A stretch of DNA of 64,000 bases from assembly GCA_050251735.1 (NCBI GenBank), contig JBFWMF010000010.1, forward strand, positions 1 to 64,000, given 5' to 3'. The notes beneath the pieces were generated by a model, which ran no database searches, was not told the DNA's origin, and saw only the letters and a program-made list of their open reading frames with translations. Shown here piece by piece: positions 1 to 8,405 of this stretch (positions are counted from its first letter, which is position 1; every line of letters begins with the position of its first letter). The DNA comes from Desulfitobacterium sp050251735 (GTDB lineage Bacteria > Bacillota > Desulfitobacteriia > Desulfitobacteriales > Desulfitobacteriaceae). The translations under genes and the position numbers were made by a program.

Positions 1-128
1 TTCTTTCTACCGGGACACAGCTATCCCAATATAACCTATTTGTCTGAGTGAATTCCACCCTTTAATCTTCCCAAATTAAATTCCACTTTCCAAAGTGAAG
101 GGGTGGAACTTAGTTTGGAAATTAAGTA

Positions 129-162
129 CCACTCGGTCAATGACACCACTCGGTCAATGACA
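129..162. repeat. Tandem 17-bp direct repeat
   Basis: A 17-bp unit beginning CCACTCGGTCAATGACA occurs twice back to back (129-145 and 146-162), just upstream of the tRNA promoter. The preceding bases (about 50-115) also hold an inverted TTCCACCC / GGGGTGGAA pair. Repeated short units of this kind are typical of insertion-sequence ends (for example IS21-like), but no transposase remains here, so this is only a possible IS scar. Confidence 0.6.
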
Positions 163-163
163 G

Positions 164-192
164 TTGACTTCCCTAAGAAAATCAGGTAGAAT
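164..192 (+). promoter_or_regulatory. Promoter of tRNA-Thr(CGU)
   Basis: A TTGACT -35 box (164-169) and a TAGAAT -10 box (187-192) are separated by 17 bp. Transcription would begin about 12 bases upstream of the tRNA, as expected for a stable-RNA gene. Confidence 0.7.
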
Positions 193-210
193 TACAATCG
201 TTAAAAATAT

Positions 211-285
211 GCCAATGTGGCTCAGGGGTAGAGCAGCTCACTCGTAATGAGCAGGTCGTCGGTTCGATTCCGACCATTGGCTCCA
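211..285 (+). tRNA. tRNA-Thr (anticodon CGU)
   Basis: A complete cloverleaf is visible. The acceptor arms GCCAATG and CATTGGC pair, the anticodon stem GCTCA/TGAGC encloses loop CTCGTAA with anticodon CGT, the T arm carries GGTTCGATTCC, and the 3' CCA is encoded (283-285). It reads ACG threonine codons. It is followed by its own terminator, directly behind which a group II intron is inserted. Confidence 0.95.
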
Positions 286-296
286 GTAGGACTTAG

Positions 297-323
297 ACAC
301 CGCAAGAAATTGCGGTGTTTTTT
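297..323 (+). terminator. Intrinsic terminator of tRNA-Thr(CGU)
   Basis: A 9-bp stem ACACCGCAA / TTGCGGTGT with a GAAA loop is followed by a T run. The same stem-loop design follows the tRNA-Thr(UGU) gene at 19524. The group II intron starts a few bases after the T run, the target type preferred by group IIC introns. Confidence 0.9.
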
Positions 324-326
324 GTT

Positions 327-2229
327 GTGCACCACGCATGGCGATTAACTAGACGGTGAAAGTCCGTTATGGGGGTATGTAGCGACCAACCATTAGCCAA
401 AGGCAAGGGTGTCCACCGCGAGGTGGAATCTGAAGGAAGCCGGTCGGCAAAGTTCCGACCCGAGGAACACGAATAACATCAGGCGCGAAACGTGGGGTGA
501 GACTGCAACACAAGTCAAAGCCCAAAAGCTACACAGACATGTTAGTGTAAATGTTGCGGGTACATGGAATGAAAGTGAATCGTCTTACCGTGGGAGGCCT
601 CACGGACAGGTGGAAACAGAGTAAGAAACCTGGTTGAAACAAGATTTATCGTGAGGAGTCAGCCGAAGCCATAGTACAGAGGTGTCTAGACACCGACGGA
701 AGGGCCGAACCAAAGGAGGTGTGGGTCAATGAAAGTTACTGAAAGTGGCAATTTAAAACACAGACAACTTTACTTCAAAGACTATCTGCAAAGGGTATCT
801 GCGGAACAGAAAGAGTATGCGGAAGTGTGTGCGCCACCTAAGATGACTAAAACCGACAACACCAACACGAACGAGCAGACGGGGGGGCTGCTAGAGCAAG
901 TTCTGAGTGCCGAGAATCTAAATCTAGCTTACAAACAGGTAAAGAGGAATAAAGGCGCAGGTGGAATTGATGGTATGCAGGTGGATGAACTTCTACTCTT
1001 CCTGAAAGAACACAAGAATGAACTCATGCAATCCCTCTGGGACGGTAAATACCGCCCGAAACCTGTACGGAGGGTAGAAATACCTAAAGAAAACGGAAAG
1101 ACTAGAAAACTGGGAATACCCACTGTCGTAGACAGGCTAATCCAACAAGCGATAACTCAAGTCCTATCTCCAATCTTCGAGAAGTAATTCTCAGACAACA
1201 GCTATGGCTTTAGACCGAAACGCAGTGCTCATGATGCACTGCGGAAATCCCAAGGTCATATTACAGAGGGTTACAAATATGTAGTTGACATGGACCTAGA
1301 GAAATATTTTGACACGGTCAACCAAAGCAAACTGATACAAATTCTATCGGAGACGATAAAGGATGGACGAGTCATCTCACTTATCCATAAATTCCTAAGA
1401 GCAGGAGTTCTGGTAAACGGACTGTTTGAAGAAAGTCCCGAAGGAGTACCGCAGGGGGGTCCACTGAGCCCGTTACTTGGCAACATTATGTTAAACGAAT
1501 GTGACCATGAATTAGAAAAGCGTGGACACCGCTTTGTACGCTACGCAGATGATATGATGATTTTCTGCAAGAGTAAGAAGGCGGCTCAACGGACACTTGA
1601 CCACATTCTTCCGTACATCGAGGGAAAGTTATTTCTCAAAGTAAACAGGGAGAAAACAAAGGTCTCACACGTAAACTATGTCAAGTATTTGGGATATAGC
1701 TTCTACATCTATCGAGGAGAAGGGCGTCTGAGAATCCACCCCAAAAGCATCCAGAAACTCAAGGACAAAATCCGAGAAGTAACTGGACGGAGCAATGGAA
1801 TGGGAATTGAAGAACGCCGAACAAAACTCAACCAAGTGGTGCGAGGGTGGACAAACTACTTCAAACTAGCAGATGCTAAGAATTTACTCAGGATACTGGA
1901 TGAATGGCTGAGAAGTCGAATAAGAATGGTCACCTGGAAACGATGGAAGAGAATTCGAACACGTTTTGCGAACCTAAAGAAAATGGGCATAAACGAGAAA
2001 CAAGCGTGGATGTGGGCAAACACAAGAAAAGGCTATTGGCGCACAGCCCATAGCCCTATTTTGACAATAGCCTTATCCAACAAACGTTTCGAACGAGTCG
2101 GATATCTGAGTTTTAGGGAATCTTATTCTGCGAAGTAACGTGTAAACTTTGGAAGCGCCGTATACCGAACGGTACGTACGGTGCTGTGGGAGGTCGGCTG
2201 ACCAAATAATGGTCAGCCTCCTACCCGAT
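327..2229 (+). mobile_element. Group II intron (group IIC-like insertion)
   Basis: The 5' end reads GTGCACC, close to the GUGYG consensus. Structured ribozyme sequence of about 400 bases precedes the reverse-transcriptase reading frame. Domain V is recognisable at 2153-2186 (GCCGTAT ... ACGTACGGT). Domain VI is a stem GGCTGACC/GGTCAGCC at 2196-2218, followed by CCTACCCGAT, where A2223 is the likely branch point and the 3' end is near 2229. It lies immediately downstream of a transcription terminator, as known for group IIC introns, and the encoded protein lacks an HNH endonuclease, also typical of that class. The exact ends are inferred by consensus. The small reading frames within 400-630 belong to the ribozyme domains and are not genes. 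Confidence 0.85.
729..2138 (+). pseudogene. Group II intron reverse transcriptase/maturase, interrupted by an in-frame stop
   Basis: This is the intron-encoded protein that splices and mobilises the surrounding intron. The frame would encode 469 residues but has a TAA at codon 153 (1185-1187); both halves are in the same frame. The N-terminal half holds RT motifs (GIDGM, RRVEIPK, LGIPTVVDRLIQQA). The frame continues after the stop with FSDNSYGFRPKRSAHDA, then VVDMDLEKYFDTV, PQGGPLSPLL, the catalytic YADD, and a maturase/domain X ending near RTAHSPILTIALSNK. No HNH domain is present. Homologues commonly have Q after the FEK motif, so a CAA-to-TAA nonsense change is the simplest explanation. 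A GGAGG site precedes the start. Full-length product would need stop-codon readthrough, so the element is probably immobile unless helped in trans. Confidence 0.85.
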
Positions 2230-2258
2230 TTCAATAAATCTGTTCCTCTAAGCTAGTC

Positions 2259-2300
2259 GGGGGCTGTGTGAAAATCAAGATTTTACACAGCCCCTTTTTT
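2259..2300 (+). terminator. Strong intrinsic terminator
   Basis: A GGGGCTGTGT stem continues into AAAATC, pairs with GATTTTACACAGCCCC and ends in a T run. It lies about 30 bases after the intron end and may be the second terminator of the tRNA transcript or belong to a lost gene. Confidence 0.8.
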
Positions 2301-2320
2301 ATTATCTGGAGGGATTTAAA

Positions 2321-2480
2321 GTGGCTAATGCAAACACGAAGTCTAAGAAAATCAGTTTAAGGGTCACACACACAGACACACGAATTAGAATCGGCTTTTG
2401 AGGAATTTATCCGATTTAGCAAAGCGAAGAATCTATCGGTTTTAGAGATTTCTCATTACATAGGAGGGGAGATAGTTTTT
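2321..2480 (+). pseudogene. Degenerate fragment resembling a tyrosine recombinase N-terminus
   Basis: A good ribosome binding site (GGAGGG) precedes a GTG start at 2321. The first frame stops after about 25 codons. In the adjacent frame the sequence continues as FEEFIRFSKAKNLSVLEIS, which resembles the SAM-like core-binding domain of phage/XerC-type integrases. No catalytic domain follows. I read it as a frameshifted remnant of a mobile-element integrase. The match rests on a short stretch and could be coincidental. Confidence 0.35.
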
Positions 2481-2597
2481 TACCGAACAGTGAGAAGTCG
2501 AAAAAAACCCCCATATGTTTTCAGTATACCACTCTGTCTAACAAATAGGTGCAGTTCCACAAGGGGAGCATGTCACCGCAGCCAAGGTTTTTGTAAT

Positions 2598-3275
2598 TTA
2601 TTTTAACTTATATAACTTTGTAGGTCTACCCACTCGATATTCTAAGGATACTGAAACTTGTCCTTGCTTCAATAGATATTCTAAATATCGCCATGTTGTA
2701 ATTCTAGACATGGAAAGATGCTCAGATATTTCTTGGCAAGATTTTGGAGTAGGATTATCGTATAGATGCTCGGTGATAACTTTTAATGTCAAAAGATGGA
2801 CTCCTTTTGGTAAAGCAGAAGTTGTACAATCTATTTGCGAAAAGTCGAAACGAGAATCTAAATCTTCTTGTTTAATTTCATCTTCAGTATCGATAATTCT
2901 CTTCAAATGAACGTAATTTAAAAGGGCTTGCTTATACCGTTTAAATCCAAAAGGTTTTATTAAGAAGTCTACTGCCCCGTACCGTAAAGCCTCTTGAACT
3001 GTTGCAGAGTCCTTAGAGGCAGTAATTAAAATTACATCAACATGCAAATTCTTTTGTCTTATGTTCTTTAAAAGGGACAGACCACTCCCATTTTGTAAAA
3101 ATATATCCAATAAGATCAAATCAGGGATGCTTTTTTTGATTGCTTCTAGAGCTTGGGGTTCAGTATAACAAAGTCCACTGACGGTAAACGGATATCCTAT
3201 TTGTTCTATGTAACTTTTATTGAACTCTGCAACCATTGGATCATCTTCTACAATAAGTACCTTAATCTTACTCAC
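2598..3275 (-). CDS. Response regulator, CitB/DcuR (DpiA) family
   Basis: This is a cytoplasmic transcription regulator of 225 residues, phosphorylated by the adjacent sensor kinase. The receiver domain (1-120) has the acidic pair D11/D12, phospho-acceptor D57, T85 and K107. A linker leads to a C-terminal winged-helix region (about 175-225) with a helix-turn-helix near ISEHLSMSRITTWRYL. The family usually controls uptake and use of citrate or C4-dicarboxylates. I place the start at GTG 3275 and not at the upstream ATG (3290), because the intervening GGGGGA is a well-spaced ribosome binding site. The gene overlaps the kinase stop by 8 bases, so the two are translationally coupled. The target is probably the divergent TRAP/glycyl radical gene block. 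Confidence 0.85.
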   Translation of the reverse strand: MSKIKVLIVEDDPMVAEFNKSYIEQIGYPFTVSGLCYTEPQALEAIKKSIPDLILLDIFLQNGSGLSLLKNIRQKNLHVDVILITASKDSATVQEALRYGAVDFLIKPFGFKRYKQALLNYVHLKRIIDTEDEIKQEDLDSRFDFSQIDCTTSALPKGVHLLTLKVITEHLYDNPTPKSCQEISEHLSMSRITTWRYLEYLLKQGQVSVSLEYRVGRPTKLYKLK

Positions 3276-4863
3276 TGAAATTCCCCCCATTATTTTTTAA
3301 TATGGAATATGGAATGGTGATTAGAAATGATGTTCCATTGTTGTCAGTATCGCATGTAATTGTGCCTTTAGCAAAGTTAACTTGTTTGTTAACATTATAA
3401 AGCCCATAGCCTGTCCCCTTCATCTTCGTCGTAAATCCTGGTTGGAATAATTTTCGGTAATATTCAACCGGAATACCGTTGCCATTGTCTTTGACTGTTA
3501 GAGTAATTTTGTTTTCATCTTGTCTTATAGAAATAAAGACACTTGAGCTTTCTGGGCGAATTTCTACAGCGTCAAAGGCATTATCGATTAGGTTTCCCAT
3601 CACTACAACCATTGAATTTACGTCAAAAGTTTCCGGTAGCTCAAATAAGAAACTTTCAGAATCAATAGTAAAATGAATTTTTCTTTCTTCCGCCTCACTT
3701 GCTTTACCTAAGAGTAACTCCCTAATAGTGATATCCTGAATATTATTTACAACAGTGTTAATTAGGCTTTTTTCATTGGATAGTCGATCAACATATTTTT
3801 CGGCCTCTTCATAATGTCCATGTTGAAGTAAACCATAAATCACATGAAGTTTATTAGAAAAATCGTGGGTTTTTGATCTTAGAGCCTGTACCATTTTCTG
3901 AACGCCAGTGAGTTCTTCTGCAAGTTGTTGAATTTCTGTTCTATTGCGTAGGGTTACGACAGTTCCTACAACTTTTTTATTTACTAACAAAGGTGAACTA
4001 TTCGCTAATATGACTTTTCCATTGATTAACAGTTGTTTATTGCTAAATTTATTTTCCGTCACTTTCAAAAAAAATTGTTCCGGAATAAGATCAGAAAGAT
4101 CTTCACCTATCAGTACGGTGTTATCTGGGAATAGAGAGTGCGCTGCTTCATTCGCTACAGTGATCATCAAATTTATATTTGTTGCTATAATTGCTTCATC
4201 AACAGATTGAAGAAGATTTTCTCTTTCAGATAAAAGTTTAGCAATCTCAATAGGTTCCATACCAAATAATTTTTTCTTTATGTTACGAGCAAGAATCGAT
4301 GACAAAGCAACAATAAAAATAACAGCCAGGGGAACTGCCTTAGAAGTCGATTCATAAACTTGAGAAATAATCAACCTTATATCAGGATCAAGGAATGCAA
4401 CTACCACAACGCCTTTTTGTCTACCTTCGTCATTAATAATCGGTGCAAATGCCCTGATAGCGCGGCCTGTACTTCCATCGACTTTCATAGTATAAGTTTC
4501 TCCCTTTAATGCACGGCCTTTTTCCTTACCTATTACTTGTAATCCGTAATTAGGTGGATAAGGGTCGATTAATGATTTCCCGTAGATATCCAGAAAAACA
4601 ACGTGCGCGCCACTTCTATCTCTTAAATCATTTGCAACTTTCTGTAGCAATTCCCTGTCCGGCAATATAGCGGAGAAAGTATTAATAACATTTATATTGT
4701 TGGATACTTGAATTGCAATATCTATGGACTCTCGTTCAATTCTTTTTTCGAACGTTTGATTTATTGATAATTGAAGTATCCATACGGTTAGAAATAACGG
4801 AGTAAAACCGATAACCATTGCATAAATAAAAACTTCTTTTCTCAAAGAAATGCGACTTCTCAT
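3268..4863 (-). CDS. Sensor histidine kinase, CitA/DcuS family
   Basis: This is a membrane-bound sensor of 531 residues. A transmembrane segment at about 12-32 and a second near 180-205 flank an extracytoplasmic sensor domain of about 145 residues, the arrangement that binds citrate or fumarate in CitA/DcuS. A cytoplasmic PAS domain follows (about 215-310), then the phospho-acceptor region with HDFSNKLH and a HATPase domain with N box NLIDNAFDAVE, G1 DNGNGIP and G2 GTGYGL. It is the first gene of a two-gene operon with the response regulator and is transcribed away from dctP. The likely ligand is the organic acid carried by the TRAP transporter; which acid cannot be read from the sequence. 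Confidence 0.88.
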   Translation of the reverse strand: MRSRISLRKEVFIYAMVIGFTPLFLTVWILQLSINQTFEKRIERESIDIAIQVSNNINVINTFSAILPDRELLQKVANDLRDRSGAHVVFLDIYGKSLIDPYPPNYGLQVIGKEKGRALKGETYTMKVDGSTGRAIRAFAPIINDEGRQKGVVVVAFLDPDIRLIISQVYESTSKAVPLAVIFIVALSSILARNIKKKLFGMEPIEIAKLLSERENLLQSVDEAIIATNINLMITVANEAAHSLFPDNTVLIGEDLSDLIPEQFFLKVTENKFSNKQLLINGKVILANSSPLLVNKKVVGTVVTLRNRTEIQQLAEELTGVQKMVQALRSKTHDFSNKLHVIYGLLQHGHYEEAEKYVDRLSNEKSLINTVVNNIQDITIRELLLGKASEAEERKIHFTIDSESFLFELPETFDVNSMVVVMGNLIDNAFDAVEIRPESSSVFISIRQDENKITLTVKDNGNGIPVEYYRKLFQPGFTTKMKGTGYGLYNVNKQVNFAKGTITCDTDNNGTSFLITIPYSILKNNGGNFSE

Positions 4864-5236
4864 GTTTTTCCTCCATATATAAAATGTTTTCTTTATGATA
4901 ATGATATCTCAGAAGGAACTAAAGAATCAAGTACCAAAAGATTCAACTTGAAGTGCGAAGAAATGGATAATCTCTAAGATAAAGGGGTCGGAATATTTGT
5001 TCATTGTTTTCTTTACCTAGGTAAATGTTTCACCTGTAATGGGAGGAGGTTGTGTTCGTTTATTTCTTATTGTGTTTTTTTATCAGCATGAAACTCATTG
5101 TTTTCTGTTGTGCTCTTTGCTAATATTATGAAAACTGAATATTCAGAAGGATGGTAAGGGAGGAAGGGAGGTACGGGTTTTTTACCCATGAATTTTGAAT
5201 GGTAAATCGAGAAAATTTTAATAAGGAGTTGACATT
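4864..5236. promoter_or_regulatory. Divergent regulatory region between the kinase and dctP, with repeated TGTTTTCT sites
   Basis: This 373-bp gap separates the two-component system from the TRAP/glycyl radical operon. The core TGTTTTCT occurs at 4885-4892, 5005-5012 and 5099-5106. It lies inside an 11-bp match TGTTTTCTTTA (4885, 5005) and a 12-bp match TCATTGTTTTCT (5001, 5095). A 14-bp palindrome TTTACCTAGGTAAA lies at 5012-5025. These are plausible binding sites for the CitB-type regulator, an inference from position and repetition only. A GGAG site at 5224 precedes dctP. Confidence 0.45.
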
Positions 5237-6400
5237 ATGAAAAGGAAATCTATTCTTGTACTGATTTCGATCATTTTATATTTAGGTTTAATTCTAACTG
5301 GATGTGGTAATGGGAGTGCCCCTGCACAAAGTCAATCCAAAGATAGTGGAATGGCTGCAACCCCTGAGTTCACCTGGAAATTTCAAGTAGTTCATAATCC
5401 AGAACAGATGGACTATAAGATGTTCGTAGAGGCATGTGATGAAGTATATAAAGCTACCAATGGAAGAATGAAAATCGATTTGTATCCGTCTGGCTCTTTT
5501 GCCAGTAGTATGGAGGCATTCCAAGCGTGCGGAGAAGGAGTTTTCGAAATGCACTCAAGTTGGCCTTCTTATGTAAAAGGGATAGAATACGCATTTATCC
5601 CGATTGCCGATGGCAACATGTCTATGGGACCTTTGGATCGTATGATTTTCCTAGAACAAGGTGGCGGTAAGGAATTAATGCAAGAAGCGTTTGACAAAGT
5701 AAACCTGCAATTTATGTCTTATAGAATATGGCCGCCGGACACTTTAGCGTCACGTTTTGACTTTAAGAGCATTGCTGAAATGGAAGGTAAAAAAATGCGC
5801 ACTTCTGCTCCTGATATTGCCGTATCTCAGGGGATTTCCGCTATCACTCTGCCGATCGAAGAGGTTTTTACAGCTATGGCATCCGGTGCGGTAGACATGT
5901 TGGAGAATTGTTACCTTTCATATAATAAGGATTTAGGAATTACTGAAATTGCTCCTTATGGTATTTATCCTGATTTCTGGAATTGCTCGTTTGTAGAGAC
6001 TGTCGTTGTGAACAAAGATGCATGGGCGAAACTTCCAGACGATATAAAACTTATCATGAAATCCGTATTTGATGCTAAGATGATGAACGTTTTTGCGAAA
6101 GCAGAAATAGCGAGTGCGCAAGACTTAAAAGAGCTTTCTGAGTCCAAAGAGGTATCATTTAGGCGCTTAGATGCAGAACAATTTAAAGATATGAGACAAG
6201 ACATGATGGAAATCGAAGCGAGAGAAAGAGCAAAACAAGGTGAAGATAGTTTAACGGCAAAAACGTATGATACCATCTATAACTTCTACGAAACGTATTA
6301 TCCTTACAAAGAACTTACTTCGCATTGGAGTACAGGATTAACTGCGAGTGAAGCAGCTGGCTTTGATATTCCAAAATATCATAAGGATGCCAACGAATAA
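5237..6400 (+). CDS. TRAP transporter solute-binding lipoprotein, DctP family
   Basis: This 387-residue extracytoplasmic receptor captures an organic acid and hands it to the DctQM membrane subunits. The N-terminus has a lysine/arginine start, a hydrophobic stretch and a lipobox LTGC with lipidated C23, as expected for a Gram-positive binding protein. The mature part has the DctP fold signature, including GRMKIDLYPSGSFASSMEAF and EMEGKKMRTSAPDIAVSQG. It is first in the operon, after an AAGGAG site. A stem-loop follows the gene, which often stabilises binding-protein mRNA relative to downstream cistrons. The family carries dicarboxylates, sugar acids, sulfonates and others; the ligand is not predictable here. 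Confidence 0.9.
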   Translation: MKRKSILVLISIILYLGLILTGCGNGSAPAQSQSKDSGMAATPEFTWKFQVVHNPEQMDYKMFVEACDEVYKATNGRMKIDLYPSGSFASSMEAFQACGEGVFEMHSSWPSYVKGIEYAFIPIADGNMSMGPLDRMIFLEQGGGKELMQEAFDKVNLQFMSYRIWPPDTLASRFDFKSIAEMEGKKMRTSAPDIAVSQGISAITLPIEEVFTAMASGAVDMLENCYLSYNKDLGITEIAPYGIYPDFWNCSFVETVVVNKDAWAKLPDDIKLIMKSVFDAKMMNVFAKAEIASAQDLKELSESKEVSFRRLDAEQFKDMRQDMMEIEARERAKQGEDSLTAKTYDTIYNFYETYYPYKELTSHWSTGLTASEAAGFDIPKYHKDANE

Positions 6401-6419
6401 TCTTACTTAAATTAATCAA

Positions 6420-6470
6420 GTAATACTATTCAGCATTAATAAATCAAGTATTTTTAATGCTGAATAGTTA
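6420..6470 (+). other. Intercistronic stem-loop between dctP and dctQ
   Basis: CTATTCAGCATTA at about 6427 pairs with TAATGCTGAATAG ending near 6468, a 13-bp perfect stem. There is no T run behind it, so it is more likely an mRNA-stabilising or processing element than a terminator. It would allow excess binding protein over the membrane subunits. Confidence 0.6.
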
Positions 6471-6503
6471 CCCGAGATTTGATGTGAAACTGGTAAGGAG
6501 GTC

Positions 6504-7019
6504 ATGGCATCTGTGATTAGAAAATACGTTAGAACTGTAGAAAAAACAAGTGTTTTTTTTGGTAAGGCATTTAGCTATCTTATTATTCCCATGGTTATAC
6601 TGCAAGCTGGAGAAGCATTCTTGCGTTATATTTTTGATAGTCCGACAGTTTGGTCATGGGAAGTAGCGATGTTACTTTACGGTGCTCACTTTATTGTGGG
6701 TGCGGCCTGGGTAATGACCTATGATGGTCATGTTAAAACAGATATGCTTTATTCAAAATTCTCGCTTAAGCATCAGCAACTACTCGATTTAGTTATGTAT
6801 CCATTTCTGTTCTTTCCCTTTGTTACAATCATGCTTTGGAAATGTACTGCAAATACGCTTTATTCCATCTCCATAAGGGAAACAACATATACCCAATGGG
6901 CTGCTCCTCTTTATCCCTTGAAGATTGTGATTACGTTTGCCTTTCTTTTGTTGTTATTACAGGGCATTGCTAAGTGGCTAAAGACACTCGTACTTTATAC
7001 GAAAGGAGAGGAGATCTAA
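6504..7019 (+). CDS. TRAP transporter small membrane subunit, DctQ family
   Basis: This 171-residue integral membrane protein has four predicted hydrophobic helices and is the usual DctQ size. It includes the family-like stretch SWEVAMLLYGAHFIVGAAW. It forms the small subunit of the sodium-coupled TRAP permease with DctM. The AAGGAGG site is only 3 bases from the ATG at 6504; GTG at 6513 in the same frame is an alternative start. It lies between dctP and dctM in standard TRAP order and ends next to the dctM ribosome binding site. Confidence 0.85.
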   Translation: MASVIRKYVRTVEKTSVFFGKAFSYLIIPMVILQAGEAFLRYIFDSPTVWSWEVAMLLYGAHFIVGAAWVMTYDGHVKTDMLYSKFSLKHQQLLDLVMYPFLFFPFVTIMLWKCTANTLYSISIRETTYTQWAAPLYPLKIVITFAFLLLLLQGIAKWLKTLVLYTKGEEI

Positions 7020-7021
7020 CT

Positions 7022-8338
7022 ATGACTACGACTGCAGTTATTATCTTAATGTTAGCCGTTTTTCTATTCGTATTATTGTTAGGACATCCACTCTCCTGGA
7101 TTCTAGGCGGTTTAGGCATGATTTTTGGTGTCGCTTTTTGGGGAGATTTAAGTATTCTAAATGTGTTTTCGAGATCAGTTTATAAAGTAGTCACTACAAG
7201 TAGTTATGTGTGTATACCTTTATTTATTTTCATGGGAGCTTTATTGGAGAAATCGGGTTCAGCTGATAAATTGTTTGATTCCCTATATATTGTGCTCGGT
7301 CGGCTAAAAGGGGGGTTAGCACTTTCAACTATTGTTATTTCTGCCTTAATGGGCGCAGCTACAGGAATTATCGGAGCCTCAATTTCTATTATGGCTATGA
7401 TTGCTCTGCCTACAATGCTCAAATATAGGTACGACGCAAAAATGGCCACTGGTACAGTTATGGCGGCTGGCAGCTTGGGAACCCTAATTCCTCCTAGTGT
7501 TATTCTCGTTATATACGGTTCCCTCGCTAATATATCTATTTCTAAACTTTTTGCCGGAGGATTGGGAGCTGGGATTGCATTAGCTGCCATGTATGGAATA
7601 TACGTAACTGTTTTGTCCCATATTAAACCCTCGTACGGACCACCCATATCAAAAGAGGAAAGTGATAAGTATTCCACTTCACAAAAGGTTTCAATGGTCT
7701 TAGTTTCTATTCTACCAACGTTAGTCTTAATCTTATTGGTATTAGGTTCTATCTTAGTGGGAGCAGCAACCCCGAATGAAGCCTCCGCCCTCGGTTGTTT
7801 AGGAGCAATTGTAATTGCTATGATTTACAAAAACTTTAATTGGAAAATGTTTAAAGAGTCTTGTTTTTCTACAATGAGAACGACCTCGATGATTATGTGG
7901 ATTATTGTATGTGCTTCAATGTTCACATCGATCTTCATCGGTCTCGGTGGTGATAAAGTTATCACTGAACTTGTATTGGGGTTTGGAGACAATAAATGGC
8001 TTGTTTTCTCAATTATCTTACTCTTCCTGCTTGTAATGGGGATGTTACTGGATTCTTACGGTGTACTTCTTATCGGTGTCCCACTATTTACTCCTATTGT
8101 ATACTCATTTGGTTTTGATCCTATTTGGTTTGGCATAATCTTCGCATTGATGATTCAGGTCTCAGTTCTCTCACCACCTGTTGCTTATGCCGTATTCTAC
8201 GTTAAAGGGTTTGTTCCTGATATACCTATTGGGAAATTATATATGGCAGTAATTCCCTTCATGTTAATCCAAATTCTCTGCATCATTCTTTGTTGCATTT
8301 TTCCAGAAATTATTATGTTCTTTCCAAATCGAATGTAA
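7022..8338 (+). CDS. TRAP transporter large permease subunit, DctM family
   Basis: This 438-residue polytopic permease (about 12 helices) forms the transport channel. The DctM signature is clear in the region GAATGIIGASISIMAMIALP and again in GSLGTLIPPSVILVIYG. I start it at ATG 7022, after GAAAGGAGAGGAG, and not at the upstream in-frame ATG 6974, which would run through the dctQ end. It completes the DctPQM set. The next gene follows after 67 bases with its own ribosome binding site and no terminator, so transporter and enzymes are probably co-transcribed. Confidence 0.92.
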   Translation: MTTTAVIILMLAVFLFVLLLGHPLSWILGGLGMIFGVAFWGDLSILNVFSRSVYKVVTTSSYVCIPLFIFMGALLEKSGSADKLFDSLYIVLGRLKGGLALSTIVISALMGAATGIIGASISIMAMIALPTMLKYRYDAKMATGTVMAAGSLGTLIPPSVILVIYGSLANISISKLFAGGLGAGIALAAMYGIYVTVLSHIKPSYGPPISKEESDKYSTSQKVSMVLVSILPTLVLILLVLGSILVGAATPNEASALGCLGAIVIAMIYKNFNWKMFKESCFSTMRTTSMIMWIIVCASMFTSIFIGLGGDKVITELVLGFGDNKWLVFSIILLFLLVMGMLLDSYGVLLIGVPLFTPIVYSFGFDPIWFGIIFALMIQVSVLSPPVAYAVFYVKGFVPDIPIGKLYMAVIPFMLIQILCIILCCIFPEIIMFFPNRM

Positions 8339-8405
8339 CATACAACAAAAACGATACGGTTGGGATTACCTCCATATATTTTAAAAAAGGAGTGTTAAGG
8401 TTAAT

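Noticed and set aside
409..624. 71-residue reading frame in the intron 5' part
   Set aside because: It lies within structured group II intron domains, has no ribosome binding site, and the composition is not protein-like.
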